In this document: positions 20,327-31,682 of the stretch, piece by piece
Layout of the letters: every line of letters begins with the position of its first letter
Numbering within the stretch: the first letter of the stretch is position 1
Source of the DNA: Glycomyces sp. TRM65418
GTDB lineage: Bacteria; Actinomycetota; Actinomycetes; Mycobacteriales; Micromonosporaceae
Assembly: GCF_019710475.1 (NCBI RefSeq)
Contig: NZ_JAJFAX010000006.1
Coordinates: 62,001 to 126,000, forward strand
Length of the DNA: 64,000 nt
Reading direction: 5' to 3'
Notes under the pieces: model-generated
What the model was told of the DNA's origin: nothing
Databases searched by the model: none
Seen by the model: only the letters and a program-made list of their open reading frames with translations
Position numbers and translations under genes: made by a program

Positions 20327-20352
20327 TCCTCGCATTTCGGTGGCGCCCCTGG

Positions 20353-20376
20353 GACTGTCATATCCATATGACGGTC
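20353..20376 (+). promoter_or_regulatory. AT-rich palindrome upstream of secG
   Basis: GTCATAT-CC-ATATGAC with GAC/GTC flanks gives a 24-bp near-perfect dyad (one T/G mismatch per arm). Its 2-nt centre makes an RNA hairpin unlikely and a protein-binding site more likely. It lies about 95 nt upstream of the putative secG -10. Confidence 0.4.
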
Positions 20377-20468
20377 ACGCCATCCCCTCGCCAGGCAAGT
20401 CGGCTGGTAGCAGCGGATTCTGCCTCGAAATGGGCGAGGGCGAGTGTCAGGTCCGCCTGACAAACCGC

Positions 20469-20474
20469 TAGACT
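20469..20474 (+). promoter_or_regulatory. Putative secG -10 element
   Basis: TAGACT, about 58 nt before the secG start. No good -35 at 17-18 nt, so the assignment is tentative. Confidence 0.35.
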
Positions 20475-20532
20475 CGGCCGTGGCCCACGCCCCATGACAG
20501 GCCAGAACTGCTGAGAGGACACCCGATCACCG

Positions 20533-20781
20533 ATGACGACGGTTCTGAGTTACGCCCTGATGATCCTCCTGCTGCTGTCCAGCGCAGTGCTGATCCTGAT
20601 GGTGCTCCTGCACAAGGGCAAGGGCGGCGGTCTGTCGAGCATGTTCGGCGGCGGCATGTCCTCGGTCGCGTCGGGATCCTCGGTCGCGGAGAAGAACCTC
20701 ACGCGCATCACCATCGGTGTCGGGGTCATCTGGTTCGCCTGCATCGTGGCCTTCGGCCTCCTCCTGCGGACCCTGGTCTAG
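20533..20781 (+). CDS. secG: Preprotein translocase subunit SecG
   Basis: 82 residues, two transmembrane helices (about 5-22 and 55-78) joined by the diagnostic 'LLHKGKGGGLSSMFGGGMSSVASGSSVAEKNLTRIT' loop type (shown in part: HKGKGGGLSSMFGGG). Accessory subunit of the SecYEG channel. GAGAGGA lies about 12 nt before ATG. The position after tpiA is standard in actinobacteria. Followed by a strong terminator. Confidence 0.95.
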   Translation: MTTVLSYALMILLLLSSAVLILMVLLHKGKGGGLSSMFGGGMSSVASGSSVAEKNLTRITIGVGVIWFACIVAFGLLLRTLV

Positions 20782-20813
20782 CAGCGACAGGCCTTACCCG
20801 CAGACTTCAACGG

Positions 20814-20848
20814 ACGGCCCGCCAGAGCATCGCTCTGGCGGGCCGTTT
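20814..20848 (+). terminator. Intrinsic terminator of secG
   Basis: A 15-bp GC-rich stem (arms 20814-20828 and 20832-20846) with a 3-nt loop, followed by TTT. Strongest canonical terminator in this part of the window. Confidence 0.88.
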
Positions 20849-20952
20849 CGCTGCGCCTCGACAATGATCTTCGGCCGGCGGGGCGACCGCTGACTGCCGA
20901 GCTCTTGACGGGGCGACAACCGGGTAAGAGTCGTTCGGGCCGCCGATAACGG

Positions 20953-21039
20953 GGGCCGGTCCCGCTGGACGACCGGAAGCGCCTGCGAGGCATCTTGTTC
21001 GCGCTCTACATCGGGATCAACTGGAAGCCTCTGCCGCTT
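20953..21039 (+). pseudogene. Fragment of an IS5-type transposase
   Basis: The frame reads DDRKRLRGILFALYIGINW then KPLP, the N-terminal signature of IS5/IS427-type transposases (xxGILFVLxTGxxWxxLP). An in-frame stop lies 18 nt upstream at 20947 and only about 25 residues remain. No inverted repeats, target duplication or catalytic DDE region are visible. It overlaps the 3' end of the minus-strand methyltransferase gene. Confidence 0.7.
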
Positions 21040-21682
21040 CGGCGGGGCGGCGTGCGAAGAGCAACGCTTGCGGGACTTCCTCGTCGGGGTCGCACAGCCA
21101 CTGGGCCTCGATCACGAAGCCGGCCTCCCGCATCCAGGAAGCCACCTTGTCGGGCTGACGGTGGTGAACGTGGACCGACATGGGGTGGCCTCCATACCCT
21201 TCCGTCTTCAGCCGCGAAGTGTCACCGACGTGGAACCCGATCTGCAACGGTCCGCCCGGACGCAGCACCCGGCGGAAGTGCGCGAAGACGGTCGGCACCT
21301 CCTCGTCGGGGATGTGGATCAACGACCACCAGGCGAGCAGGCCCGCCACCGAAGCGTCGCTCAGGTGCAGGTCGGTCATCGAGCCCACCTCGAACCGCAA
21401 GTCGGGGTGGTCGCGCCGGGCCACGTCGATCATCCCCGGAGAGAGATCGATGCCGAAGGCGTCGACACCGAGGCGGTGCAGGTGGGCGGTGACGTGCCCG
21501 GGCCCGCAGCCGACGTCTGCCACGGGCCCTCCGCCGGCGGTCTGCACCTGTTCGGCGAACACCGCCAAAGCGGCGCGAAGGTGAGGGCCGCCGGCGATGG
21601 CGTCGCGCAACTGGTCGGTATAGCTGACAGCGACGGTGTCGTAAGAGGTTCGGGTATCGGCCACCCAGTCGTCTGTGGTCAT
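21017..21682 (-). CDS. Class I SAM-dependent methyltransferase
   Basis: 221 residues from ATG 21682. A TTG three codons upstream overlaps the -10. Motif I 'VADVGCGPGHVTAHL', 'FGIDLSPGMIDVARR', 'LLAWWSLIHIPDEEV' and 'RVLRPGGPLQIGF' define a UbiE/Methyltransf_11-type enzyme. The substrate is unknown. The last codons (…AEAAEASS) and the stop are encoded by the antisense of the transposase scrap, so the natural C-terminus may have been replaced. Confidence 0.88.
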   Translation of the reverse strand: MTTDDWVADTRTSYDTVAVSYTDQLRDAIAGGPHLRAALAVFAEQVQTAGGGPVADVGCGPGHVTAHLHRLGVDAFGIDLSPGMIDVARRDHPDLRFEVGSMTDLHLSDASVAGLLAWWSLIHIPDEEVPTVFAHFRRVLRPGGPLQIGFHVGDTSRLKTEGYGGHPMSVHVHHRQPDKVASWMREAGFVIEAQWLCDPDEEVPQALLFARRPAEAAEASS

Positions 21683-21689
21683 GCCCGAC

Positions 21690-21695
21690 AACCTA
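21690..21695 (-). promoter_or_regulatory. -10 hexamer of a leaderless methyltransferase promoter
   Basis: On the minus strand TAGGTT lies 7 nt before ATG 21682 with no ribosome-binding site between. Confidence 0.45.
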
Positions 21696-21927
21696 GTCCG
21701 TCATCGCCATCGCGCCGGCCGCCGGCACGAAGCGGTCGGCGACCGGCCCGCGACCTGGGCCGGCCCGGCAACCGAAGTGGGGCCGGGAGCGAATGCCGCC
21801 GCGCTGTCGCCTCCACAGACCCGGCCCCGGGGAACCCGGAGTCGCGACACTTCGACAGTTGACGGGGGACTCCTCGCGATCGTCGAACTTCGCCTGCCTT
21901 CGGCCGATTCGTGGTGGTATGCCTTCT

Positions 21928-22851
21928 ATGAAGGCAGTGGCATTGCCTCGCTATGGCGGGGCCGACGGTCGCGAAGTCGTCGATCTTCCCCGTCCGTCGT
22001 GGTCGGCCGGCGAAGTCCTCATTCGACTCAAGACCAGTTCGGTCAACCCCGTGGACTGGAAGCTCGGGGCCGGATACCTCGACTCCGTCATCCCGGGGGA
22101 GTTCCCGCTCATCCCCGGTTGGGACGCCGCCGGGGTGATCGCCGAAGTCGGCTCCGACGTCACGGACTTCGCCGTCGGCGACGAGGTGTTCGGCTACGTG
22201 CGCCGCCCCGTCGCCAAGTGGGGCGCCTACGCCGAGTACATCGTCGCCGAGTCGCACATGATCGCCCACAAGCCCGCCTCGCTCGACCGGGACTCCGCGG
22301 GCGGGCTGTCCCTCGCGGGCCTCACCGCGGTCCAGTCGCTCGACGCCGTGCGCGTCAAGGAGGGCGACACCGTGCTCGTCCACGCCGCCGCGGGCGGCGT
22401 CGGCACGCTCACCGTCCAGGTCGCCCGGGCCCGCGGCGCCCGCGTCATCGGCACCGCCAGCGCCCGCAACCACGACTACCTCGCCGCGTTCGGGGCCGAG
22501 CCGATCGAGTACGGCCCCGGCCTGCTCGAGCGGATCCGGCGGCTCGCGCCCGAGGGGCCCGACGCGGCGGTCGACGCGATCGGCGGGGACGCCGTCGACG
22601 TGTCCATCGCGGCGGGCACCGAGCCCTCGCGGGTCGTCTCGGTCGCCGACCCGGCGGTCCGCGAGAAGGGCGGCAAGTACGTGTTCATCGACGTCACGCC
22701 CGAGGACCTGCGCACGTTGGCGGATCTCGTCGAGGACGGCCGGCTCACGGTCCCGATCGCGGAGGCCTATCCGCTGGAGCGCACCGCCGACGCGTGGCGC
22801 GCGAGCCGGTCCGGCCACGTCCGCGGGAAGATCGTCCTGCGCCTGGCATAA
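21928..22851 (+). CDS. NADP-dependent zinc-free alcohol dehydrogenase / quinone oxidoreductase
   Basis: 307 residues from ATG 21928 (MKAVALPRYGG), with a second possible ATG three codons earlier at 21919. Medium-chain dehydrogenase fold without zinc ligands: 'KTSSVNPVDWKLGAGYL', 'PLIPGWDAAGVIAEVG', and the nucleotide loop 'VLVHAAAGGVGTLTVQVARARG'. Likely reduces quinones or enones. The 245-nt gap to the divergent methyltransferase shows no other gene. Confidence 0.88.
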   Translation: MKAVALPRYGGADGREVVDLPRPSWSAGEVLIRLKTSSVNPVDWKLGAGYLDSVIPGEFPLIPGWDAAGVIAEVGSDVTDFAVGDEVFGYVRRPVAKWGAYAEYIVAESHMIAHKPASLDRDSAGGLSLAGLTAVQSLDAVRVKEGDTVLVHAAAGGVGTLTVQVARARGARVIGTASARNHDYLAAFGAEPIEYGPGLLERIRRLAPEGPDAAVDAIGGDAVDVSIAAGTEPSRVVSVADPAVREKGGKYVFIDVTPEDLRTLADLVEDGRLTVPIAEAYPLERTADAWRASRSGHVRGKIVLRLA

Positions 22852-22905
22852 GGGCGGTGTCAGCGTCCGACTCCTCACTTCCTGTGAAACATATTCGTGA
22901 TCGTC

Positions 22906-22934
22906 TTTACAGTGTGTGCCTTACGTCATAGAAT
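22906..22934 (+). promoter_or_regulatory. Near-consensus housekeeping promoter of rbpA
   Basis: TTTACA (22906-22911), 17 nt, TAGAAT (22929-22934). This is the best -35/-10 pair in the window. Transcription from about 22941 gives a leader of about 168 nt before rbpA. Confidence 0.8.
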
Positions 22935-23108
22935 TGCTGAGGGCGGCGCCCCAGCCGCTCCGACCGGTGACTCCATGACCACACGCAGGGGGTTCGCGCG
23001 GTCTCCCTCCCGCGGATTCCCTCCACTGCGGTCATGGCGACGTCTGCCTCGCGCAGGTGTCCACGGTCGACATCCAGATCCCCCGTCTGTTGAGGAGCGA
23101 TCACACAT

Positions 23109-23462
23109 ATGTCCAACGGACAAGCCATCCGAGGCACTCGAATCGGCGCCACCCCGGGACTCCACTCGGAACGCGGCGAGCCGGTGCCCCGGCAGCACGT
23201 CACGTACTGGTGCGCCAACGGACACGAGACCGTCCGGTCCTTCGCGCTCTACGTGGACGTGCCCCAGGAATGGGACTGCACCTGCTGCGGGTGGCCCGCC
23301 AGCCTCGACCCGAGCAACCCTCCCGCCCGCCAGGCGGCCAAGCCGTACAAGTCGCATCTCGCCTATGTGCGCGAGCGCCGCAGCGAGGAGGAGGCCGAAG
23401 ACCTCCTCGCCGAAGCCCTCGCCGCCCGCGCCGCCGCACGCGGCGAACGTTCCCTCTATTAG
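23109..23462 (+). CDS. rbpA: RNA polymerase-binding protein RbpA
   Basis: 117 residues. Actinobacteria-specific activator that binds the principal sigma factor and stabilises open complexes. The basic N-terminal tail ('GQAIRGTRIG'), the core zinc-ribbon-like domain ('YWCANGHE' and 'WDCTCCG'), and the helical sigma-interaction domain ('KPYKSHLAYVRERRSEEEAEDLLAEAL') are all present. TGAGGAG (23091-23097) precedes ATG by 11 nt. Its own promoter is of the class RbpA activates. Confidence 0.96.
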   Translation: MSNGQAIRGTRIGATPGLHSERGEPVPRQHVTYWCANGHETVRSFALYVDVPQEWDCTCCGWPASLDPSNPPARQAAKPYKSHLAYVRERRSEEEAEDLLAEALAARAAARGERSLY

Positions 23463-23532
23463 CCGGGCGGTCCCCACCACCGCGCCGGACGGCACGACAT
23501 CGCAAGGTTGGGCGATGCGCCGCTGACACACC

Positions 23533-23564
23533 GAAGGGCCCGGATCGGACGATCCGGGCCCTTC
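23533..23564 (+). terminator. Bidirectional terminator between rbpA and pgl
   Basis: Perfect 14-bp stem (23533-23546 / 23551-23564) with a 4-nt loop, located between the convergent rbpA and pgl genes. GAAGGG/CCCTTC ends give an A/T-biased base on either strand. Confidence 0.85.
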
Positions 23565-23572
23565 CGCGTCTA

Positions 23573-24316
23573 TCAGAACTCGAGGTGCTTCAGCTGCGCC
23601 GCGGCGTCCCTGTCGATCAGCCACCGCGTGTGGCCCTGCGCCTCGACGCGGCCGGCGGGCAGCTCGCGCTTCGCGAGGGCCTCGTCGACCGCTGCGGCCT
23701 TGCCCTCGCCGGAGGCGATGATCCACGCCGCCGTGGCGGTGTTGATCGCCGGCATCGTCAGCGAGACCCGTTCAGGCGGCGGCTTGGGGGAGTTGCGCAC
23801 TCCCGCAACCGTGCCCGCGGCCTCCAGCGCCGGGTTCCCCGGGAACAGCGACGCGACGTGCCCGTCCTCGCCGATCCCCAAGAGCAGCAGGTCGAACGCC
23901 GGCACACCGGAACCGCCCGCCGAGGCGGCGAGCTCCGCTTCGTACCGCTCGGCCGCCTCCTCCGGCGTGTCCGCCTCGTCGGCGGCCGCCATCGGATGCA
24001 CCCGCGCCGGGTCGACGGGCAGCCGGTCCAGGAACGCCTCCCGGGCCTGCGTCTCGTTCCGGTCGGGGTCGCCGGACGGCAGGAACCGCTCGTCGCCCCA
24101 CCAGAAGTCCACACGCGACCAGTCGACGGTCCCGCGCAGGTTCGACGCCAGGACGTTCGCGTAGACCCTCGCCGCGATCCGGCCGCCGGTGAGCACGATC
24201 GAGGCCTCCCCGCGGTGCGCCTGCGCGTCCGCGAGCCGGTTGATCAACCGCGCCGCCACCGCTTCGGCCAGGACCTCGGCGTCGTCGTGGACGATCACGG
24301 CACCCGAGCGGCTCAT
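23573..24316 (-). CDS. pgl: 6-phosphogluconolactonase
   Basis: 247 residues from ATG 24316, which overlaps the opcA stop by 4 nt. NagB/DevB-type fold: 'VDFWWGDERFLPSGDPDRNETQAREAFL' (metal/phosphate site) and 'FDLLLLGIGEDGHVASLFPGNPAL' with catalytic Asp/His. Hydrolyses 6-phosphogluconolactone. Last gene of the minus-strand pentose phosphate operon, ending at the shared terminator. Confidence 0.95.
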   Translation of the reverse strand: MSRSGAVIVHDDAEVLAEAVAARLINRLADAQAHRGEASIVLTGGRIAARVYANVLASNLRGTVDWSRVDFWWGDERFLPSGDPDRNETQAREAFLDRLPVDPARVHPMAAADEADTPEEAAERYEAELAASAGGSGVPAFDLLLLGIGEDGHVASLFPGNPALEAAGTVAGVRNSPKPPPERVSLTMPAINTATAAWIIASGEGKAAAVDEALAKRELPAGRVEAQGHTRWLIDRDAAAQLKHLEF

Positions 24317-25257
24317 GCGTTCGCCCGCTCGGCCTGGTAGTGCTCCTGGAACGTGTCGAGCACCCGCTTGTACGCCGTGTCCGGGTCGATGTGCCGCAGC
24401 TCCTCGGCGAGCAGCTGACCCAACGTGCGGCCCTGCAGCGTCTGGCGGCGCTTCGGCAGCCCCGCCTGGCGCAGCACCGTGGTGCCGTCGGCCTCCCGCT
24501 GGACCTCCATCGTCTCGCCGCCGTCCATCGTGAACGCCACCGAGGCGATCGCGGGGAGGTGCTCGGAGTTCCGTTCGACCTCGGTGTCCACGATCTCCGG
24601 CGACACCCCGAGGCGCGTGTGAAGCCACGCGGCCATGAGCTGCGCCGACGGGTCGTCGTCGTCCGCCTTGATGGTGATGTGCTCGACCGCCTGGTTCACC
24701 CCGTCGAAGGCGCTGGCGATGAGCGAGCGCCACAGGCTGATCCGGGTCCAGCAGATGTCGGTGTCCCCGGCCGTGTAGGTCTCGGCGCGCCGGTACAGCG
24801 ACTCCACGGGGTCGGCCGCGCGGGCCGAGTACGTGATGCGGCGGTCCGCGAAGGTGCGCAGCTCCGCCTCCAGGCCGTACCGGACCGGGTCGAGCAGCCA
24901 CCAGGTGACCACCGGGACGTCCGAGGCCAGCATGGGCAGCACGATCGAGGTCAGATGGGAGGCGGCGGGGCCGTCGAGGCGCAGGATGATCGCCTCGGCG
25001 GAGCCCAGCCGTTCGCCCACGGTCACCTCGGCGTCGATGCGCGGCTCAGCGGCCTCCAGGTCGCGGGGGATCGCCAGGATCAGCCGGTACGGGTGCTCCT
25101 GCGAGGCGACGGAGGCGGCCTTCTCGACCTCCTCGCGTTCGTCCTCGGTGGTCAGGGCGACCAGGTTGAGCGCGAGACCGGAGGTGCCGCCGACCTCGTG
25201 CAGCAGGCCGCTGAGGGCCTTCATGATGTCGCCGGTGGTGGTGTCCTTCAGATGCAC
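24313..25257 (-). CDS. opcA: Glucose-6-phosphate dehydrogenase assembly protein OpcA
   Basis: 314 residues from GTG 25257 with a GAAGGGGAG ribosome-binding site. 'VVTWWLLDPVRYGLEAELRTFADRRI', 'LASDVPVVTWW', and 'CWTRISLWRSLIASAFDG' are characteristic of OpcA, which allosterically supports G6PDH in cyanobacteria and actinobacteria. Lies 15 nt after zwf, its partner. Confidence 0.94.
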   Translation of the reverse strand: MHLKDTTTGDIMKALSGLLHEVGGTSGLALNLVALTTEDEREEVEKAASVASQEHPYRLILAIPRDLEAAEPRIDAEVTVGERLGSAEAIILRLDGPAASHLTSIVLPMLASDVPVVTWWLLDPVRYGLEAELRTFADRRITYSARAADPVESLYRRAETYTAGDTDICWTRISLWRSLIASAFDGVNQAVEHITIKADDDDPSAQLMAAWLHTRLGVSPEIVDTEVERNSEHLPAIASVAFTMDGGETMEVQREADGTTVLRQAGLPKRRQTLQGRTLGQLLAEELRHIDPDTAYKRVLDTFQEHYQAERANA

Positions 25258-25272
25258 GTCCAGACTCCCCTT

Positions 25273-26811
25273 CTAGGCCCGGCGCCAGCGGCGGCCGGAC
25301 GATTGCAGCATGAGATCGGAGCCGGTGGGGCCCCACGTGCCGGACTCGTACGGCTCGGGCTTGGTGCCCGCCCAGTACTCCTCGAGCGGGTCGATGACCG
25401 CCCAGGACGCGTCGACTTCCTGCGCGTCGGGGAACAGCGTCTTGTCGCCCAGGAGCACGTCGAGGATGAGCCGCTCGTAGGCCTCGGGGCTCGACTCGGT
25501 GAAGGTCTCGCCGTAGCCGAAGCCCATCGAGATGTCACGCACCTCCATGCCGGTGCCCGGGACCTTCGAGCCGAACTTCACGGTGAGGCCCTCGTCCGGC
25601 TGGACGCGGATGACCAGCTGGTTGTTGCCGAGCGTCTTGGTGTCGTAGTCGGCGAACGGCATGTGCGGCGCCTCCTTGAAGACCACCGCGATCTCGGTGA
25701 CCCGCTTGGGGAGGCGCTTGCCGGTGCGCAGGTAGAACGGGACGCCGTTCCAGCGCCGGTTCTGGATCCCCAGCTGCACCGCCGCGTACGTCTCCGTGGT
25801 GGAGTTCGGCGGGATGTTCTCCTCGGACAGGTAGCCGACGACGGGGCGGCCCTGCACCCAGCCGTCGGTGTACTGGCCGCGGATCGCCGTGGCCTCGAGG
25901 TCGTCGTGGAGCTTGATGGCCCGCAGGACCTTCAGCTTCTCAGTGCGGATCTCCTCGGCCTCGAACCCGTTGGGCTGCTCCATCGCGGCGATCGCGAGGA
26001 GCTGCAGCACGTGGTTCTGGAGGACGTCGCGGGCGGCGCCGTTGTCGTCGTAGAACCCGGCCCGGGTGCCGATGCCGACGTCCTCGGCCATGGTGATCTG
26101 CACGTGGTCGACGTAGTTGGAGTTCCAGATCGGCTCGAACATCGCGTTCGCGAAGCGCAGCGCGAAGATGTTCTGCACCGTCTCCTTGCCCAGGTAGTGG
26201 TCGATGCGGAACACGTCGTTCGCCGTGAACACGCGGTCGACCAGGCCGTTGAGCTCGGAGGCGGACTCGCGGTCCTCGCCGAAGGGCTTCTCGACCACGA
26301 CGCGGCGCCAGCCGCCGCCGTCCTGGCGGTTGTCGGCCATCCCGGTGCGCTCCAGCTGCTTGAGCACCGTGGGGAACGCCTGGGGCGGGATCGAGAAGTA
26401 GAACGCGGCGTTGCCGACGATGCCGTGGGTCTCGCGCAGCTCGTCCAGGGTCTGGTCGAGCTTGTCGAAGGCCGCGTCGTCGTCGAACGAGCCGGGCACG
26501 AACTTGAAGTTGCCGGCCAGCCGAGCCCAGACCTCTTCGCGCCACGGGGTGCGCGCATGCGACTGCGCGGCCTCGCGGGCCATCTCCTCGAACGTCCCGT
26601 GGCTCCAGTCGCGTCGGGCGAACCCGAGGATCGCGAACGAGGCCGGCAGGAGCCCGCGGTTGGCGAGGTCGTAGATCGCCGGGATCAGCTTCTTCTTCGC
26701 GAGGTCGCCGGTGACGCCGAAGATCACCAGCGCGCACGGCTCGGGGATCCGCGGCAGCCGCCGGTCGGCCGGGTCGCGGAGCGGGTTGGTGGAATGCAGG
26801 GAAGCGGCCAT
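25273..26811 (-). CDS. zwf: Glucose-6-phosphate 1-dehydrogenase
   Basis: 512 residues, full length. NADP loop 'VIFGVTGDLAKKKLIPAIYDL', active site 'RIDHYLGKETVQNIFALRFAN', and 'KPFGEDRESA'. First oxidative pentose-phosphate step. The ATG directly abuts the pgi stop, with no intergenic base. OpcA follows. Confidence 0.97.
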   Translation of the reverse strand: MAASLHSTNPLRDPADRRLPRIPEPCALVIFGVTGDLAKKKLIPAIYDLANRGLLPASFAILGFARRDWSHGTFEEMAREAAQSHARTPWREEVWARLAGNFKFVPGSFDDDAAFDKLDQTLDELRETHGIVGNAAFYFSIPPQAFPTVLKQLERTGMADNRQDGGGWRRVVVEKPFGEDRESASELNGLVDRVFTANDVFRIDHYLGKETVQNIFALRFANAMFEPIWNSNYVDHVQITMAEDVGIGTRAGFYDDNGAARDVLQNHVLQLLAIAAMEQPNGFEAEEIRTEKLKVLRAIKLHDDLEATAIRGQYTDGWVQGRPVVGYLSEENIPPNSTTETYAAVQLGIQNRRWNGVPFYLRTGKRLPKRVTEIAVVFKEAPHMPFADYDTKTLGNNQLVIRVQPDEGLTVKFGSKVPGTGMEVRDISMGFGYGETFTESSPEAYERLILDVLLGDKTLFPDAQEVDASWAVIDPLEEYWAGTKPEPYESGTWGPTGSDLMLQSSGRRWRRA

Positions 26812-28428
26812 CTAGCTCAGCTCCCTCACGGCGTGGAGCAACTGGTTGACACCGCGCTTGCGGTGGGTCAGGTGGAGGCGCACGAGCGGGCGGTCGCGGG
26901 ACTGGAGGGCCTGGCGGTCCCCGGCGGCCTGCGCCGCCTGCAGCCCGGCGAACGTGTAGTCGCGGCCGGGGATGAGCAGGTCTTCGCCGACCTCGCCGGT
27001 GAGCTGCAGGAACACGCCCGTGGGGCGACCGCCCTTGTGGAACTGGCCCGTGGAGTGCAGGAACCGCGGTCCCCAACCCCAGGTGACGGGCGCGCCCGTG
27101 CGTTCGGCCAGCTCGGCCCGGAGCTTCGCCGCCTCGGCGTCGTCGATCCGGTCCAGGTAGGCCATGACGGCGATGTAGGCGCCCTCGCTGTCGGCGTCGA
27201 GGAGGATCTCGCCGAGCGCGCCGGCGACGGTCGTCGAGTGCGAGCCGTAGATCTCCACGGCCCCGTCGACGGCGTTCGGACGCTCCTCCGGGAGGCCGTC
27301 GGCGAGGATCCGCTTCGTGTTCTCCTTGGACTCGGTCACGTTCGGCTGGTTGAACGGGTCGATGCCGATCAGGTAGCCCGCGTACGCGGTCGCCAGCTCC
27401 CACGCGAGGAACTGGGCGCCCAAGGGGCCGTTGACGACCGCGTCCGGCATCGCCAGCGCCGAACCGGAGCTCGGCAGGCCCGTGGAGGAGCCGCCGACCG
27501 TGACGTAGACGCGGTCGGAGCCGCGTGCGCCCGGGGCCCCGGGCTCTTCGAGGACCACGGGCAGCGTGCCCTTGCCGTCCTTGCCGAGGGACTCGGCGAT
27601 GAGCTGCTCGGCCCAGTCGCCCAGGCCCACGATGCCGGAGCCGTCGTCGGCGATGGTGATCGTCGGCTTGGACGCGATGATCGCACCGAGCACGACCGCC
27701 GGGTCGTCGTCGTCGGAGCCGATCGTGGTCGCGAAGGTCTCGGCCTGGTCGATCAGGTCGGCCACGTCGGCGCCCGCGAGCGCGGCGGGGACGAGCCCGA
27801 ACGCGGTCAGGGCCGAGTAGCGGCCGCCCACGGTGGAGTCGGCGAGGAACAGGTGCGAGCCCTGCTCGTTGGCGAGTTCCTCCAGCGCGGAGCCGGGGTC
27901 GGTGACGAACACGAACCGCTTGGTCGAGTCCTCGATGCCGACGCCCTTGAACGCGGCCTCGAAGGCGCGGCGCTGGGAGTCGGTCTCCACGGTGGACCCG
28001 GACTTGGAGGACACCACGACGGCGGTGCGCCGCAGGGAGGCCTCGCCGAGCTCGGCGACGATCTGCCCCGGGTCGGTGGTGTCGAGGATGCTGATCCCCA
28101 GGTCCAGGGTCCGGGAGATGACCTCGGGCGCGAGCGAGGAGCCGCCCATGCCCGCGAGGGCGATGTGGTCGATGCCCTGCTCGTTGAATTCGGCGCGCAG
28201 CTTCGCGAGCGGCGCGAGGAGTTCCTTGGACTCGACGAAGGTGTCGACCCAGCCGAGCCGGATCGCGGCCTCCTCTTCGGCCTCGGGGCCCCACAGGGTG
28301 GCGTCCTTCGCCGCGACCTTGGCCGGGACGCCCTCGGCCCTGAGCCGCTCGACGTCGCGGTTCACGTCCACGCCGGTCGTGACCGCGAGGCCCCCGGCCG
28401 CTTCCATCTTCCCCATCGGATCGCTCAC
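26812..28428 (-). CDS. pgi: Glucose-6-phosphate isomerase
   Basis: 538 residues from GTG 28428, overlapping the tal stop by 4 nt (GTGA). SIS-fold signatures '[20 protein letters not shown]' and '[15 protein letters not shown]'. Belongs to the actinobacterial form embedded in pentose-phosphate operons. Allows fructose-6-phosphate from tal/tkt to be recycled to glucose-6-phosphate, the zwf substrate. Confidence 0.94.
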   Translation of the reverse strand: MSDPMGKMEAAGGLAVTTGVDVNRDVERLRAEGVPAKVAAKDATLWGPEAEEEAAIRLGWVDTFVESKELLAPLAKLRAEFNEQGIDHIALAGMGGSSLAPEVISRTLDLGISILDTTDPGQIVAELGEASLRRTAVVVSSKSGSTVETDSQRRAFEAAFKGVGIEDSTKRFVFVTDPGSALEELANEQGSHLFLADSTVGGRYSALTAFGLVPAALAGADVADLIDQAETFATTIGSDDDDPAVVLGAIIASKPTITIADDGSGIVGLGDWAEQLIAESLGKDGKGTLPVVLEEPGAPGARGSDRVYVTVGGSSTGLPSSGSALAMPDAVVNGPLGAQFLAWELATAYAGYLIGIDPFNQPNVTESKENTKRILADGLPEERPNAVDGAVEIYGSHSTTVAGALGEILLDADSEGAYIAVMAYLDRIDDAEAAKLRAELAERTGAPVTWGWGPRFLHSTGQFHKGGRPTGVFLQLTGEVGEDLLIPGRDYTFAGLQAAQAAGDRQALQSRDRPLVRLHLTHRKRGVNQLLHAVRELS

Positions 28429-29546
28429 TTCTGGTCTCCGCTCATGCTGAGCTTGGATTCGATCTGCTCCAGGAGCTGGTTCCAGCTGACGATGAACTTC
28501 TCCACGCCCTCGTCCTCCAGCACCTGCACGACGTCGTCGTAGTCGACCCCGACCTGCTCCAGGCGCCGCATGACCTCGGCGGCGTCGTCATAGAACGGAC
28601 GCACCGTGTCGGCCTCGGTCACGCCGTGGTCCCCGTAGTCGTGGATGGTGCCCTCGGGCATCGTGTTCACGGTCCCGGGGACGATGAGCTCCTCGACGTA
28701 CAGGACGTCGCGGTACTCGGGGTTCTTCACCGACGTGGACGCCCACAGGGGACGCTGCGGGTGGGCGCCGGCGTCGGCCAGGGCCTGCCAGCGCTCGGAC
28801 GCGACGACGTCCTCGAACGCCTTGTAGGCCAGCCGCGCGTTCGCGACGGCGGCCTTGCCCTTGAGCGCCTTGGCCTCGTCCGAGCCGACCGCGTCCAGCC
28901 GCTTGTCGATCTCGGCATCCACACGGGACACGAAGAACGAGGCGACGGAGTGGATGGTGGACAGGTCGATGCCGGCGGCCTTGGCCGACTCGAGGCCGGC
29001 CATGTAGGCGTCCATGACCTCGCGGTAGCGCTGCAGGGAGAAGATCAGCGTCACGTTGACGCTGATGCCCGCGGCGACGGCGGCGGTGATGGCGGGGAGC
29101 CCGGCCGGGGTGGCGGGGATCTTGATCAGGGTGTTGGGTCGGTCGACCATCCACCACAGGGCCTTGGCCTCGGCGACGGTCGCCTCCGTCTCGTGGGCGA
29201 GACGCGGGTCCACCTCGATGGACACGCGGCCGTCCTGGCCTCCGGTGCTCTGGAAGACCGGGGCCAGGACGTCCGCGGCCCAGCGGATGTCGTAGGTGGT
29301 GATGGCGCGAGCGGCTTCCTCGACGCTCACCTTGCGGACCGCCAGGTCGGCGATCTGCTCGTCGTAGCCGCTGCCCTTGGAGATGGCGGTGGCGAAGATG
29401 GTCGGGTTCGAGGTGACGCCCACGACGGACGACTCGTTGATGAGGTCTTGCAGGTTGCCCGTCTCCAGGCGGTCGCGCGAGATGTCGTCGATCCAGACCG
29501 ACACGCCCGCCGCCGACAGTCCTGCGAGGTTCTCGTTCGCGCTCAT
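28425..29546 (-). CDS. tal: Transaldolase
   Basis: 373 residues, the actinobacterial length. '[19 protein letters not shown]', '[19 protein letters not shown]', Schiff-base Lys in '[13 protein letters not shown]', 'INVTLIFSL'-type segment (here [12 protein letters not shown]) and '[13 protein letters not shown]'. GGAGGAAA lies 5 nt upstream of ATG 29546. Follows tkt by 57 nt. Confidence 0.96.
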   Translation of the reverse strand: MSANENLAGLSAAGVSVWIDDISRDRLETGNLQDLINESSVVGVTSNPTIFATAISKGSGYDEQIADLAVRKVSVEEAARAITTYDIRWAADVLAPVFQSTGGQDGRVSIEVDPRLAHETEATVAEAKALWWMVDRPNTLIKIPATPAGLPAITAAVAAGISVNVTLIFSLQRYREVMDAYMAGLESAKAAGIDLSTIHSVASFFVSRVDAEIDKRLDAVGSDEAKALKGKAAVANARLAYKAFEDVVASERWQALADAGAHPQRPLWASTSVKNPEYRDVLYVEELIVPGTVNTMPEGTIHDYGDHGVTEADTVRPFYDDAAEVMRRLEQVGVDYDDVVQVLEDEGVEKFIVSWNQLLEQIESKLSMSGDQK

Positions 29547-29603
29547 CGGTTTCCTCCAGCTATCCAGCTAGTTCTGATTCCGCTGTCTCAGTGTGCAGTA
29601 CTG

Positions 29604-31682
<2,079 letters not shown>

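Noticed and set aside
20219..20532. Possible structured RNA gene between tpiA and secG
   Set aside because: Stems are isolated and explained by a terminator and a DNA palindrome; no tRNA-like or other known fold was found.
23034..23093. 19-codon ORF ending in the rbpA Shine-Dalgarno
   Set aside because: No ribosome-binding site and random-looking Ser/Arg-rich product; chance overlap is likely.
24340..28542. 1400-codon plus-strand ORF antisense to the pentose-phosphate genes
   Set aside because: It is opposite five certain genes and its product is low-complexity Arg/Gly/Val/Leu/Asp; a shadow of GC-rich third positions.
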